64,000 nucleotides of DNA from Flavobacterium pokkalii (GCF_014596575.1 NZ_NASZ01000023.1:1-64000); one strand, 5' to 3'; positions 50,553 to 59,197 are shown, counted from the stretch's first letter. The notes: generated by a model from the sequence alone, not told the origin. Translations and numbers: made by a program.

Positions 50553-51815
50553 TTATTTTTTTATAGAGAAAATTTGTGGGTTGATGTTTACCATTAAGTA
50601 AGCCCAGTTGTTTGTGGTGTCTTTCAAACCTGTTCCGCCTTTTAAGGCTACCATAGCATCTGAAGCAAACATTTGAGAGTATCCTGCAATTAAGGTAATG
50701 TCTTTACTTGCTTTGTAAACTGCCGTTAAATCTACCTCTGTTCCCAAATATTTGTCACTGGTTGTAGCCAATTCGTTAGCAGAGTAGAATAGATGCGGAG
50801 CAATAGAAAGGTTTACTTTTTTGATAGGGAAATCTAATTTTAAAGTAGCATCCTGTAATCCTACAGAACCCGCGTGGTTTCCTACGTAGAAATAATCCAT
50901 AAAACCGTTGAAAGCGTGGTTAGTTCCAAAAACCGGGTTGAATGATTTAACTACTGAAGAAGTAGAACTTTGATCTTTTCCGGATAAGAATTCATATCCT
51001 ACAGTTGCTTTGAATTTTGGTGTAAAAGCATAGCCTAAGTTAGCTGCTGCTTCGTAAGCCGAAACCTGATTGGCTCCAATTTTTCCGGTTTGCCCGTAGA
51101 AACTAAAGTCTAAGCTTAATTTTTTACCGGCATAATTAGCATAAGTTCCTAAAGTTTGGAAATAATTGGTTTCAATTTCAGAAACCGTTTTTTGGTATTC
51201 TTTGCCTAAGTTTAAAGCTAAGAAGCTAATGTTTAATTTTTTAATGTTAGTGTGGTACCAGGCATATTGCATGTCTTTAAAATCAGTAGCATAAGGGGCA
51301 GATGGGGCAACTTTTCCTTCTGAATCTGCATTTAAGGCAAATCCTAAATCTAACTGGCTTTTTTCGCCTTTGTATTTAATTAAAGCGGCATCAAAGCTTC
51401 TCCCTTGATTTGCCCAATCCAATCCTCCGAAGATTCTTTGATTGTCATAAGAAATCATTTGACGTCCTATTTTAGTACCCCATTTATCAGTGAAATTGTA
51501 TTGAGCCCAACCCTCGTATAATGCAAATCCGTTTTTGTCAGTAGAGGTATTTCCTAAAGTACTTACATTTCCCCAGGTACGTACATTTTGCAAAGCTACT
51601 TTTACTTTTAATTTGGTATCAGCATAGTTCAAATTAATTCTTGAACGTTGACCCACGAATGAAGTATGTGCTGTTGTAGGGGTTAATAAAGTTCCAAAAC
51701 CATTAGTGTATTCGTATCTTGGTCTTAGTTGAATGTCAGAACTAAATTCCTGAGCTACAGCAGCAGTACCCATTAGGCCAAGTACTGATAAAGAAAGTGT
51801 TTTGAATAGTTTCAT
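50553..51815 (-). CDS. Outer-membrane beta-barrel porin (alginate-export-like) of the nitrate operon
   Basis: This 420-residue protein has a signal peptide (MKLFKTLSLSVLGLMGTAAVAQ). The rest alternates aromatic and polar residues in strands (SSDIQLRPRYEYTNG, VGQRSRINLNY, LYEGWAQYNFTDKWGTKIGRQMISYDNQRIFGGLDW), the alginate_exp barrel pattern. The C-terminus ends in NINPQIFSIKK. It is 28 bases upstream of nrtA on the same strand, so it is likely an outer-membrane channel for the same substrate, making a two-membrane nitrate import route. Confidence 0.85.
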   Translation of the reverse strand: MKLFKTLSLSVLGLMGTAAVAQEFSSDIQLRPRYEYTNGFGTLLTPTTAHTSFVGQRSRINLNYADTKLKVKVALQNVRTWGNVSTLGNTSTDKNGFALYEGWAQYNFTDKWGTKIGRQMISYDNQRIFGGLDWANQGRSFDAALIKYKGEKSQLDLGFALNADSEGKVAPSAPYATDFKDMQYAWYHTNIKKLNISFLALNLGKEYQKTVSEIETNYFQTLGTYANYAGKKLSLDFSFYGQTGKIGANQVSAYEAAANLGYAFTPKFKATVGYEFLSGKDQSSTSSVVKSFNPVFGTNHAFNGFMDYFYVGNHAGSVGLQDATLKLDFPIKKVNLSIAPHLFYSANELATTSDKYLGTEVDLTAVYKASKDITLIAGYSQMFASDAMVALKGGTGLKDTTNNWAYLMVNINPQIFSIKK

Positions 51816-51863
51816 AATAAGTTGATTTAAAAATTTGTTTTGTTAATTATTACATTGCAAACA

Positions 51864-51885
51864 TACTTACGTAATTTTACTTACG
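51864..51885 (-). promoter_or_regulatory. TACTTACG direct repeat upstream of the porin/nitrate operon
   Basis: TACTTACG at 51864-51871 and again at 51878-51885, 14 bases apart, with the palindrome TTACGTAA at 51867-51874. Related to the palindromes at 52008-52028 and 53035-53064. It lies about 50-70 bases before the porin start. Confidence 0.4.
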
Positions 51886-52007
51886 CATAATGTCTTGCGC
51901 AACAAAAACTAGTTTTTTAAACCAGAAACTTTTATTTTATATCACAATAAAAAATAGGTGTAAAAACAATTTTTGTATTTAAGTTATTGATTTATAATAT
52001 TTTAAAA

Positions 52008-52028
52008 TTACTTATGCGTGCTAAGTAA
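52008..52028. promoter_or_regulatory. Palindromic operator candidate TTACTTA-N7-TAAGTAA
   Basis: TTACTTA (52008-52014) and TAAGTAA (52022-52028) are perfect inverse repeats with spacer TGCGTGC. It lies upstream of the nitrate operon in a 422-base gap that otherwise holds the DoxX terminator. Confidence 0.45.
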
Positions 52029-52138
52029 CTTTTTGAAAACTAATTGTTTAGAGATGTTTTACTTAGGTTTTTTGATTGTTTGAGATTCAAAAAGAGTTGG
52101 AAATACGTAGAAAAAGGTCTTTGTCCTATAAAAAGCAA

Positions 52139-52163
52139 AAAGCCCGATAGAATATCGAGCTTT
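52139..52163 (-). terminator. Terminator after the DoxX gene
   Basis: AAAGCCCGATA (52139-52149) and TATCGAGCTTT (52153-52163) pair with one mismatch; on the minus strand it ends in a T-rich run. Confidence 0.75.
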
Positions 52164-52237
52164 AGTTTTATAAAATAAACAGAATAGAAACTTAATTAAT
52201 TTGGGCTTTGTGTTTAAGCGGTTTTAGGAATTATTAT

Positions 52238-52660
52238 TTATTGATACATTTTAAAATAATAGTCAGCAGAATGTTTTCCGCTTCCATAAACCATAAAAAA
52301 TAAACAAACAGCCAAAGTTCCTAAGGCTAAAAATAAATTTTCAGAGTGCATTTCGCCCATAAAATTCACTAAAACGGCACCAAATAAAATAGGTAATTGT
52401 GCAATAATAGCCCAGCGGGTGAGCAATCCGAAAGCAATCATTATACCGCCAATCATGTGGGCGGGTGTAATGTAATGAACGAGGAACATTCCTCCTCCAA
52501 TTTGGTCAATAGGAGAAATCAACTCGACCAGATACTGAATATTGGTGATGAATTTAACTCCTTTTACGAATAAAAACACGCCAAGTGCAATTCGTAGTAA
52601 ATCTAAAGTAAAATAAGTGTGCGCATTGGCCCATTTATTTAATTCTTTTACACTGTTCAT
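52238..52660 (-). CDS. DoxX-family membrane protein
   Basis: This 140-residue protein has four TM helices. LDLLRIALGVFLFVKGVKFI and GGMFLVHYITPAHMIGGIMIAFGLLTRWAIIAQLPILFGAVLVNFMG are DoxX motifs, and LALGTLAVCLFFMVYGSGKHSADYY is the last. In other organisms DoxX members work in redox or thiosulfate metabolism, but most are uncharacterised. It is upstream of the nitrate operon and divergent from the globin cluster. Confidence 0.85.
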   Translation of the reverse strand: MNSVKELNKWANAHTYFTLDLLRIALGVFLFVKGVKFITNIQYLVELISPIDQIGGGMFLVHYITPAHMIGGIMIAFGLLTRWAIIAQLPILFGAVLVNFMGEMHSENLFLALGTLAVCLFFMVYGSGKHSADYYFKMYQ

Positions 52661-53034
52661 ATTGCTGTATGTTTAAAATTGGTACTACTAAGTTAGTGAT
52701 TTTTAGTTATATATGTGACGTGTTTTTCTATTTTAACGGTTGTGGTTGTTTCTGATAGATCAAGAAAAATATATAAGTAAGAATGCTTTACTACTTTTTA
52801 TAGAGTGATTGGTATCAATAGAAATGACCCAAATTGGCTCATCAGCATCTTCAAATTATACAGACTTTATTATCAGTCTGTTTGCTTGTAATACCGTTCT
52901 TTTTATATTTTTTTTATGCAAAAGGGCATCTTTTTTTTTTGGGATTCATCAAAAAAATAGTGTTTTAAAAAGATATAAAAGTCCATTTATTGACCTGTTT
53001 ATTAAAAAGGAGTTTAGTTACTTTTGAAAAAAAC
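52661..53034. other. Intergenic region between DoxX and globin
   Basis: A 72-codon open frame at 52809-53027 is T-rich with no convincing domain and is not called. A weak hairpin ACAGACT-ttattatc-AGTCTGT begins at 52860. Confidence 0.4.
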
Positions 53035-53064
53035 TAAGTAATACTTATGTATATATACGTATTA
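53035..53064 (+). promoter_or_regulatory. Palindromic operator/promoter candidate before the globin gene
   Basis: TAAGTA-A-TACTTA (53035-53047) overlaps a 26-base near-palindrome TAATACTTATGTATATATAC (53039-53064, 11 of 13 pairs). It ends 23 bases before the globin ATG. Similar half sites (TTACTTA, TACTTACG) are upstream of the nitrate operon. Confidence 0.5.
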
Positions 53065-53087
53065 AATAACCCTTAAATGAATTAACT

Positions 53088-53501
53088 ATGGAACAAAAAA
53101 CAATCACTTTAGTACAGGAATCTTTCGAGAAAGTAAAACCAATTGCGCCAACGGCAGCCAAAATATTTTATTCGAAACTATTTGAATTGGATCCGGCGCT
53201 TAAGCCTCTTTTTCCATCAGGTGATGAAGCAATGGAAGCACAGGGAAATAAATTAATGATGATGTTATCCAGTGCTGTGGCAGGATTAAGCAATTTAGAG
53301 ATGTTAGTGCCTGTGTTGCAAAATTTAGGGAAACGTCATGTAGAGTATAAAGTAGAGCCTTCTCATTATAATACGGTTGGAGCTGCACTTTTAGATACTC
53401 TGGCTGTAGGACTTGGAGATGATTTTACTCCGGAAGTTAAAGAGGCCTGGGCTAGTGTTTACGGTACTATGGCAACTGTAATGATTGATGCATCTTATTA
53501 A
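53088..53501 (+). CDS. Single-domain bacterial globin
   Basis: This 137-residue protein fits the globin fold of the flavohaemoglobin/Vitreoscilla type. Proximal His84 is in LGKRHVEYKVEPSHY (F helix). The distal position is Gln52 (AMEAQGNKLM). The B helix region is PTAAKIFYSKLFELDPALKPLF, and the last helix includes VKEAWASVYGTMATVM. Such globins bind O2/NO and can act as NO dioxygenase if given a reductase. A FAD/2Fe-2S reductase is encoded in the same cluster at 54913. It is first in a plus-strand cluster with a palindromic promoter region. Confidence 0.92.
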   Translation: MEQKTITLVQESFEKVKPIAPTAAKIFYSKLFELDPALKPLFPSGDEAMEAQGNKLMMMLSSAVAGLSNLEMLVPVLQNLGKRHVEYKVEPSHYNTVGAALLDTLAVGLGDDFTPEVKEAWASVYGTMATVMIDASY

Positions 53502-53520
53502 TTTATTTAATTTACTGATT

Positions 53521-54348
53521 ATGAAAAAAAATATTCAAAATACCACTTTAAAAATGATTACTTATTCCTTCCTGATTGTACTTACTTATGCCTGCGGAGG
53601 AGTAGCAGAAGAAAAAGAAACCACATCGGCTGAAGAGAATATTTTCTCTGTTGATGAGGTGTTGGAAATGGTTGCTAAAGAAAATGATGTTACCAGAACA
53701 TTATACACCAAAGCAATTGTTGGTGAAGGAAAGAAACAAGGAATGAAATTTGACGAAGATTGGCGAAAAAATGAAATAGAAGCAGGACCATTGCCGGCAT
53801 TATTTTTAAGAGGAATTGCCACCAGTATTAAAAAAGGAGATGTGCCATTAGGATTGTATCTGGGCTCTGATTTTCCGGTTAACAATGCCAATAAGTTCAA
53901 AGGGAAACAGGCTGATTTATTTCAGTCAATCAAAAAAGATCAAAAACCTCAGTTTTTTTATGATGAAGAGCAAAAGTTACATACGGCTATGTTTGCCGAT
54001 TTAGCCAGTGCAGATGCTTGTGTAAGCTGTCATAATAATCATAAACAAACTACTAAAAAAGACTGGAAACTGGGAGACGTAATGGGGGCAACAACCTGGC
54101 AGTATCCATCTGATTCATTGAGTTATAAAGGAGCTATTGCTATTTTGAATGCTTATTCTAAAGGGACAATAGATACGTATAAAGAATATTTGGCTGAGGT
54201 AGCAACGTTTAAAGAAAGTGAAAAACCTGAAATAGGAACTAAATGGCCTTCGCAAGGGAAATATTTACCTACTCCTGAAGTATTCTTAGATAGCGTTAAG
54301 AAACTTACCGCCTACAATACCATGAAAAAATTGGTTGTTGCAAAATAA
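53521..54348 (+). CDS. Haem-c lipoprotein, Tll0287/DUF3365-like
   Basis: This 275-residue protein starts at ATG 53521, which gives a lipoprotein signal ending at Cys25 (LTYACGG). The central region (ARNDVTRTLYTKAIVG-like, GPLPALFLRGIATSIKK) is like DUF3365/Tll0287 domains, which bind haem by a c-type motif, here CVSCH at 167-171. The C-terminus has DVMGATTWQYPSD. It probably sits in the periplasm attached to a membrane and passes electrons or senses redox. It is the second gene of the globin cluster. Confidence 0.85.
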   Translation: MKKNIQNTTLKMITYSFLIVLTYACGGVAEEKETTSAEENIFSVDEVLEMVAKENDVTRTLYTKAIVGEGKKQGMKFDEDWRKNEIEAGPLPALFLRGIATSIKKGDVPLGLYLGSDFPVNNANKFKGKQADLFQSIKKDQKPQFFYDEEQKLHTAMFADLASADACVSCHNNHKQTTKKDWKLGDVMGATTWQYPSDSLSYKGAIAILNAYSKGTIDTYKEYLAEVATFKESEKPEIGTKWPSQGKYLPTPEVFLDSVKKLTAYNTMKKLVVAK

Positions 54349-54381
54349 TCTTAGCTAATAGCTTTTTAATAAAATTCAAAA

Positions 54382-54858
54382 GTGAGAAATACAAAGTCAA
54401 CCACTATTGGGCTTATACTACTATTTCTGTTTTTTCTTCAGTTTGCTCTGGATTTAAAATGGGAGTGGTTGTATAAGTTGCAACAAGAAGAAATGTTTAA
54501 AAGGTGGTCAGGCTTTGGATTAGCAATATTTATACTATTTCAATGGCTGCTTACCTTTAGCAGAGTGATTCAAAAATTCAGAAAGTATTCATTAAAAGTA
54601 ACCCAACTCCATAAGTGGATTGGGGCTTTAAGTCCGCTGCTTTTTTATTTGCACAGCATGGAATTAGGTTATGGATACACAGCCTTGCTTGCTTATATTT
54701 TTATGATCAATACCCTACTTGGTTATTTTAATTTGGATGTGATTAAGTCTGCCAATGAGGTGTTGTTCAAAGGCTGGATGATTGTACATGTAGCGTTTTC
54801 CATCATTGTAACCCTTTTGATGGTTTTTCATATAGGCGTTGTTTTTTATTATAAGTAA
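54382..54858 (+). CDS. Di-haem b-type membrane protein
   Basis: This 158-residue protein has four to five hydrophobic helices. Two histidine pairs, each 14 residues apart, lie in helices: His77/His91 and His136/His150. That is the spacing of bis-haem b-type cytochromes such as ferric reductase-like or cytochrome b561-like proteins, so two haems crossing the membrane are expected. The start is GTG at 54382, because no ATG gives a full first helix (TIGLILLFLFFLQFAL). It lies 33 bases after the haem-c lipoprotein gene. No exact family is named. Confidence 0.72.
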   Translation: MRNTKSTTIGLILLFLFFLQFALDLKWEWLYKLQQEEMFKRWSGFGLAIFILFQWLLTFSRVIQKFRKYSLKVTQLHKWIGALSPLLFYLHSMELGYGYTALLAYIFMINTLLGYFNLDVIKSANEVLFKGWMIVHVAFSIIVTLLMVFHIGVVFYYK

Positions 54859-54912
54859 GGCGTTGTGAATTTTTAAAGTACAAAACATCTAAAATTTTTT
54901 AAACAGTAACAA

Positions 54913-55941
54913 ATGAAGTTAGTAGTAAAGGATATCAAGAGAGAAACTAAGGAAGCAGTTAGTATATATTTTAAAAATGGTAATTTTTTCAATAAGATAA
55001 AATACAAACCAGGACAATTTTTGACTCTTTATGTACCTGTAAACGGAACAACCGAAAAACGTTTGTATTCTTTCAGCAGTAATCCTTTTACCGATAAAGA
55101 TTTAAAAATTACAGTCAAAGAAGTAGAAAACGGATTGGTTTCTAAGTATTTGTGTAATGAGGTGAAAGTAGGAGACCATTTTCAAATAGAGAAACCCAAT
55201 GGGAGTTTTTTTGTAGAACCGGATAAAAAGCAACAAAAACAATACGTGCTATTTGCCGGGGGGAGCGGAATTACACCTGTACTTTCAATTATTAAGTCGG
55301 TATTGACTCATGAACCCCGGTCTAAAGTTTTATTAGTTTATGCTAATCAAAATAAAGAAGCAATTATCTTTCACGATGAAATTTGTGAATTATCCCAACA
55401 ATATCCCGAAACTTTTAAAGTTGAACATCTTTTAGTTGATAACCCTGAAACTAAAGATAATTATCATACAGGTTTAGCCAGTAATGAATTGTATTCAAAA
55501 CTTTTTAAAAAGCATGATGTCGCTTTTGAAGGCAATGTTTATATGATATGCGGACCTTTTGGTTTTATGGAAATAACCAAAGAAATTTTGGTTTCCAATA
55601 ATGTGAAAAGGAGCGATATAATCGTTGAAATTTTTAAAAGTCCCGCCGTCAAAATATATGGTAAAGATAGGGTTAGCGATGTAGAATTAATTTTTAAAGG
55701 ACAAACCCATCAGTTAAAAGTACCCGGAAATAAATCCATCCTGAGTGTAGCTATGGCTAGTAATATCGCATTGCCTTATTCCTGTCGGTCAGGTATGTGT
55801 TCTACTTGTAAAGGAGTTTGTACTTCTGGTGATATTGAAATGACTGAAGGGCATTTTTTGCCACAATCGGAAGTTGAAAAGGGAAGTATACTGACCTGTA
55901 TTAGTTATCCTAAAAGTGAAAAAGTAACTATTGAAATATAA
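54913..55941 (+). CDS. FAD/2Fe-2S ferredoxin-NAD(P)H reductase
   Basis: This 342-residue protein has the ferredoxin reductase FAD motif RLYSFSSNP (residues 50-58), NAD(P)H motif FAGGSGITPVLSII (114-127) and CGPFGFM. The C-terminal plant-type 2Fe-2S domain has Cys291, Cys296, Cys299 and Cys329 (CX4CX2C...C). Order FAD-NAD-2Fe2S is as in PaaE/HCR-like reductases. It would take electrons from NAD(P)H to a partner, most simply the globin or the di-haem membrane protein. Start ATG 54913. Confidence 0.92.
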   Translation: MKLVVKDIKRETKEAVSIYFKNGNFFNKIKYKPGQFLTLYVPVNGTTEKRLYSFSSNPFTDKDLKITVKEVENGLVSKYLCNEVKVGDHFQIEKPNGSFFVEPDKKQQKQYVLFAGGSGITPVLSIIKSVLTHEPRSKVLLVYANQNKEAIIFHDEICELSQQYPETFKVEHLLVDNPETKDNYHTGLASNELYSKLFKKHDVAFEGNVYMICGPFGFMEITKEILVSNNVKRSDIIVEIFKSPAVKIYGKDRVSDVELIFKGQTHQLKVPGNKSILSVAMASNIALPYSCRSGMCSTCKGVCTSGDIEMTEGHFLPQSEVEKGSILTCISYPKSEKVTIEI

Positions 55942-55954
55942 AAAAAAACAGTTT

Positions 55955-56668
55955 ATGCTGAAAGTTAGCCCATTAAGGAAAAGACAATTTATAGGTGGAA
56001 TTATTGGCTTGGTTTTGGGAGGTTTTCTCTTCTTTTATCTTACGCTGGATTCTTCAGAAGAATATATTTCATTAGGACCAATGAATTCCGGTCATGCGGA
56101 TGTTTCCTGTATGGCCTGTCATCTTGATGCCAAGGGAAATTTATCTCAACAATTTCAATCTAATTTTCAACATATGATAGGATTGAGAAAAGAAGGAGTT
56201 GATTTTGGAACCAAAGATGTCGATGCAAATACCTGTTTGGCTTGTCACGACAGGCCTAATGACAGGCATCCTACCTATCGTTTCTCGGAACCTAAATTTA
56301 AAGAAGCCATAAAGCATATCGATGCAACCACTTGTATCAGTTGTCATACGGAGCATAAGGGAGAGCGGGTTACAGTAGCTTCCATCAGTATGAATTATTG
56401 TATGAACTGCCATAAGGATTTAAAAGTAGAAGAGGATCCAGTTGATATTTCGCATGAAGAATTAATCGCCAAAGAACAGTGGTTTACTTGTATTCAATGC
56501 CATGATTTTCACGGAAATCATACCTATAAAGTTGCTACAAAATTAAAAGATACCATTCCGATGACTGTTATCCAAGCCTATTTAAAAGGAGGGAAAGATC
56601 CGTATGGGAATGATAAAAAATACATTGGCTTAACCCAGTCGGAGTGGCTTAAAAAGGTTAAAAAATAA
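55955..56668 (+). CDS. Membrane-anchored penta-haem cytochrome c
   Basis: Starting at ATG 55955, this 237-residue protein has a membrane anchor (residues 11-30). Five CxxCH motifs follow: CMACH (52-56), CLACH (94-98), CISCH (127-131), CMNCH (149-153) and CIQCH (179-183). Additional histidines (HADV, HPTY, HIDA, HTEHK, HDFH) can serve as axial ligands. It resembles cytochrome c3/NapC-like electron carriers but is not a clear member. It ends the redox cluster, 13 bases after the reductase gene, and would carry electrons across the periplasm. Confidence 0.88.
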   Translation: MLKVSPLRKRQFIGGIIGLVLGGFLFFYLTLDSSEEYISLGPMNSGHADVSCMACHLDAKGNLSQQFQSNFQHMIGLRKEGVDFGTKDVDANTCLACHDRPNDRHPTYRFSEPKFKEAIKHIDATTCISCHTEHKGERVTVASISMNYCMNCHKDLKVEEDPVDISHEELIAKEQWFTCIQCHDFHGNHTYKVATKLKDTIPMTVIQAYLKGGKDPYGNDKKYIGLTQSEWLKKVKK

Positions 56669-56679
56669 AAGCTAATTAT

Positions 56680-58257
56680 TTACTGCGCTTTAATATTATT
56701 TAAAATCCAATTCAGTTCAGGATCTTTTCCCTGAATTTTATCTTCCAAAGTAGGTTGAATACTTATATCCGGAAAAATTCCATGTCCTTTGACGGGAGTT
56801 TGGTAAAAGGGAGCAAAATTCATAACGCCCATTCGGACCTTTAATTTCGAATGAGGCATTTGAATAACGGGCATAAAACCGGCTACGGTTCCGTTGTAAT
56901 CGCCACCCGTTTCTGTACCCACAAAGGTAGCTCTTTGCGAGCCTTTTAAATTGGAAGAAAGAATACTCGATGCCGAAAAACTACCGCCGTTTATCAGCAC
57001 AAATAATTTTCCGCCAAAGGCATTTTTAGCGATTGGATGGGGTTTGATTTCGGTGGCAAAATAATTTTCACCATCTTTGTCTTTGTGAACGGTCAGTAAC
57101 AAATAGCTGTAAACAAAAGGAGCCAAAAGAGATTTGGCAATTTTTACCGGAAAAGAACCTTTGTTAAAATAAGCACCTTCAAACAAACTGCCTTTGGAAA
57201 CCACTTCCGATTTTTGCAGAAAAACAAAAGTCGAGTCGGAGAGGTAGGAGTAGAGTTTGATAATTTCGTTCAATCGGCCGCCGCCGTTGTTCCGTAAATC
57301 CAGAATCAGCGTTTGGGTATTTTTTTTTTGAAGTTCGGCAAAACAGTCTTTGTAGAATTTCCGAAAACGCCCTTCTTTAAAACCACTGATTTTTAAATAA
57401 GCAACGCTGCTGTCTTTCGATAGAAAACGCAGCTCCCGAATGAAAGTTTTGGAAGTTTTGTCAAAACCGTTGATGCGTTTTTTCTTTTTTAAAGCTTTGA
57501 TTTTATTTTGGTCGGCAGCAGAAATTTTTTGGACTGCTTTTTTAGCTTTTTGTTCTAAGCTGTCTTTTTTGAAGCGTTTAATTGTAATGTTTTGGATGCT
57601 GTCATGGATTTTAAAAACATAATTCAGGCTGTCTTTAATGCCGTTTTCAATTGTAAAATAAGCAACAAATCGTTTGGAGGCGATTTCTTTTTTAAAAGTA
57701 GTATTAAAGCCGTCTGAACTAAAATAACGGTTGTATTCGTTGATAAGGTTTTGCGGCTCGATACCGTTTACCGAAAGCACTTCTGTTCCAGGCAGAATTG
57801 TTGGGTTAGAGGATTTGTTTTTTACCACATACAATTTGTCTTTGTAAAAAGTAAAATCGAATTGGGAAAACGGGCCAATGCCTTTTTTAAGAAAGGCTTT
57901 CGTTTCCTTCTTGCTGTACTCTTTTTCGGGAGGCAAAACGTAGCTGTGTCCCTGTTTGACGGCTGCCACCAGCGGACTGATTTTTTTATAAAATTCAAGC
58001 GGAGTTAAAGGATTGTTGAGGTTGGATTTTAAACTGTCAAATTTAAAATCCAATTGTTCTTTGCTGATGTAATAATCCAGTTTTGGATGGAGTTTTTGCA
58101 GTTTTTTATGGGTAAAAGCTACGTCCTTGCTGAGTTTTGCTGCCGGAATTTCAGTTTGTAAACGCGCATTGTTTTTGTAAATGCTGCTGCATTGGGAGAA
58201 AAATAAAATTAAAAGCAAGAGGACAATTTTTTTATCTAAAAACAGATTGGGAATCAT
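56680..58257 (-). CDS. S41-family peptidase (C-terminal processing protease-like), lipoprotein
   Basis: This 525-residue protein has a lipoprotein-type signal (LLLILFFSQCSS, Cys about 23). A PDZ-like region includes ILPGTEVLSVNGIEPQNLI. The protease core has VAYLKISGFKEGRF, TLILDLRNNGGGRLNEI and FVLINGGSFSASSILSSNLKG, whose Ser is the nucleophile of the Ser/Lys dyad. Family members cleave periplasmic proteins or C-terminal tails. The gene converges with the redox cluster and has no partner on its strand. Confidence 0.9.
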   Translation of the reverse strand: MIPNLFLDKKIVLLLLILFFSQCSSIYKNNARLQTEIPAAKLSKDVAFTHKKLQKLHPKLDYYISKEQLDFKFDSLKSNLNNPLTPLEFYKKISPLVAAVKQGHSYVLPPEKEYSKKETKAFLKKGIGPFSQFDFTFYKDKLYVVKNKSSNPTILPGTEVLSVNGIEPQNLINEYNRYFSSDGFNTTFKKEIASKRFVAYFTIENGIKDSLNYVFKIHDSIQNITIKRFKKDSLEQKAKKAVQKISAADQNKIKALKKKKRINGFDKTSKTFIRELRFLSKDSSVAYLKISGFKEGRFRKFYKDCFAELQKKNTQTLILDLRNNGGGRLNEIIKLYSYLSDSTFVFLQKSEVVSKGSLFEGAYFNKGSFPVKIAKSLLAPFVYSYLLLTVHKDKDGENYFATEIKPHPIAKNAFGGKLFVLINGGSFSASSILSSNLKGSQRATFVGTETGGDYNGTVAGFMPVIQMPHSKLKVRMGVMNFAPFYQTPVKGHGIFPDISIQPTLEDKIQGKDPELNWILNNIKAQ

Positions 58258-58323
58258 TTGCTTCGAAATTTTTTTTTCGAAAATACAATAAAAAGCGGTA
58301 ATCCGACTATTTTGCGTTCCGTT

Positions 58324-59121
58324 TTATGCCGGAATCAATTCGAGCGTACCGTATTTGATTAGTTTGGAAATCAAATTAGAAACTTCATTCGGACTTTCTA
58401 ACGGACTAACATGACCGCCATTGACGATAATTGTTTCCAAAAAGATAGAAGCAGGTACAAAATCATCTTTGCCGTTGATGGCATAAGCCTTTACTTTTAA
58501 ATTCTGAATTAAATCGGAAGTATCCGTTGGGTCGAGGATAACAGTTTGATCGATTTCTCTGATTTGTTGGTTAGACAAAAGAGCCATCGGTCTTTTTAAG
58601 TGGTAGAATAGTAAAGGATTTTTTCGCAGAGAATTTTTGGCAAACAAAACTTTAGCAGCCTGTTTGCTGTAAAAATTTCGGAATAAAAGCAGGGAATGTT
58701 GCAGGTGTTGTAGTATTTTTTGTTTTGCAGATGCGGCCTGAAAAGGCATATTACAAAGCCCGATAGAAGCAAAACGCTCCGGATATAGGCTTGCGGCTCT
58801 TAAAATGCTCATACTTCCCCAGGAATGTCCCACAGCAATTGCTTTTGGGATTTCTAAGTTGTTTAAAATATCCACGAGCATTTGGGCGCAATCCTCCAAA
58901 TTCCAACCATTTTTAATGTCTTCCTGACTTTTTCCGTGCAAAGGCATATCGATAGCAATAACGGTTCGGTCGGTTATGGAATAGATGTAATGCTTCCAGA
59001 GTTTATGGTCAAAATAAAGACCGTGAAGAAAAATAATCGGAGTTTCATTCAATGGTTTTTCTTTGATGTAAACGGCAATTTTACCTATGGAAGTGAATAT
59101 ATTTTTACGCTTAATTTTCAT
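58324..59121 (-). CDS. Alpha/beta hydrolase
   Basis: This 265-residue protein has the alpha/beta hydrolase fold: oxyanion region PIIFLHGLYFDHKLWKHYI, nucleophile elbow GHSWGS, and acid/His region INGKDDFVPAS ... NGGHVSPLE. The lid region includes QHSLLLFRNFYSKQAAKVLF. No signal peptide. It probably cleaves an ester; the substrate is unknown. It lies between the S41 peptidase and a Crp-family gene. Confidence 0.88.
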   Translation of the reverse strand: MKIKRKNIFTSIGKIAVYIKEKPLNETPIIFLHGLYFDHKLWKHYIYSITDRTVIAIDMPLHGKSQEDIKNGWNLEDCAQMLVDILNNLEIPKAIAVGHSWGSMSILRAASLYPERFASIGLCNMPFQAASAKQKILQHLQHSLLLFRNFYSKQAAKVLFAKNSLRKNPLLFYHLKRPMALLSNQQIREIDQTVILDPTDTSDLIQNLKVKAYAINGKDDFVPASIFLETIIVNGGHVSPLESPNEVSNLISKLIKYGTLELIPA

Positions 59122-59197
59122 GAGGGGGTATTTAGCAAATAAAAAAGTAATCCTGCAAATTAAATCCGGAAGCCCTCAAAGGGTTGACACAAAAGTG

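Noticed and set aside
52809-53027. 72-codon open frame before globin
   Set aside because: T-rich and low complexity; no domain, and the start is not preceded by a promoter element.
55931-55954. TTG start eight codons upstream for the penta-haem cytochrome
   Set aside because: The ATG at 55955 gives a normal short N-terminus and anchor; the TTG would overlap the reductase gene by 11 bases.
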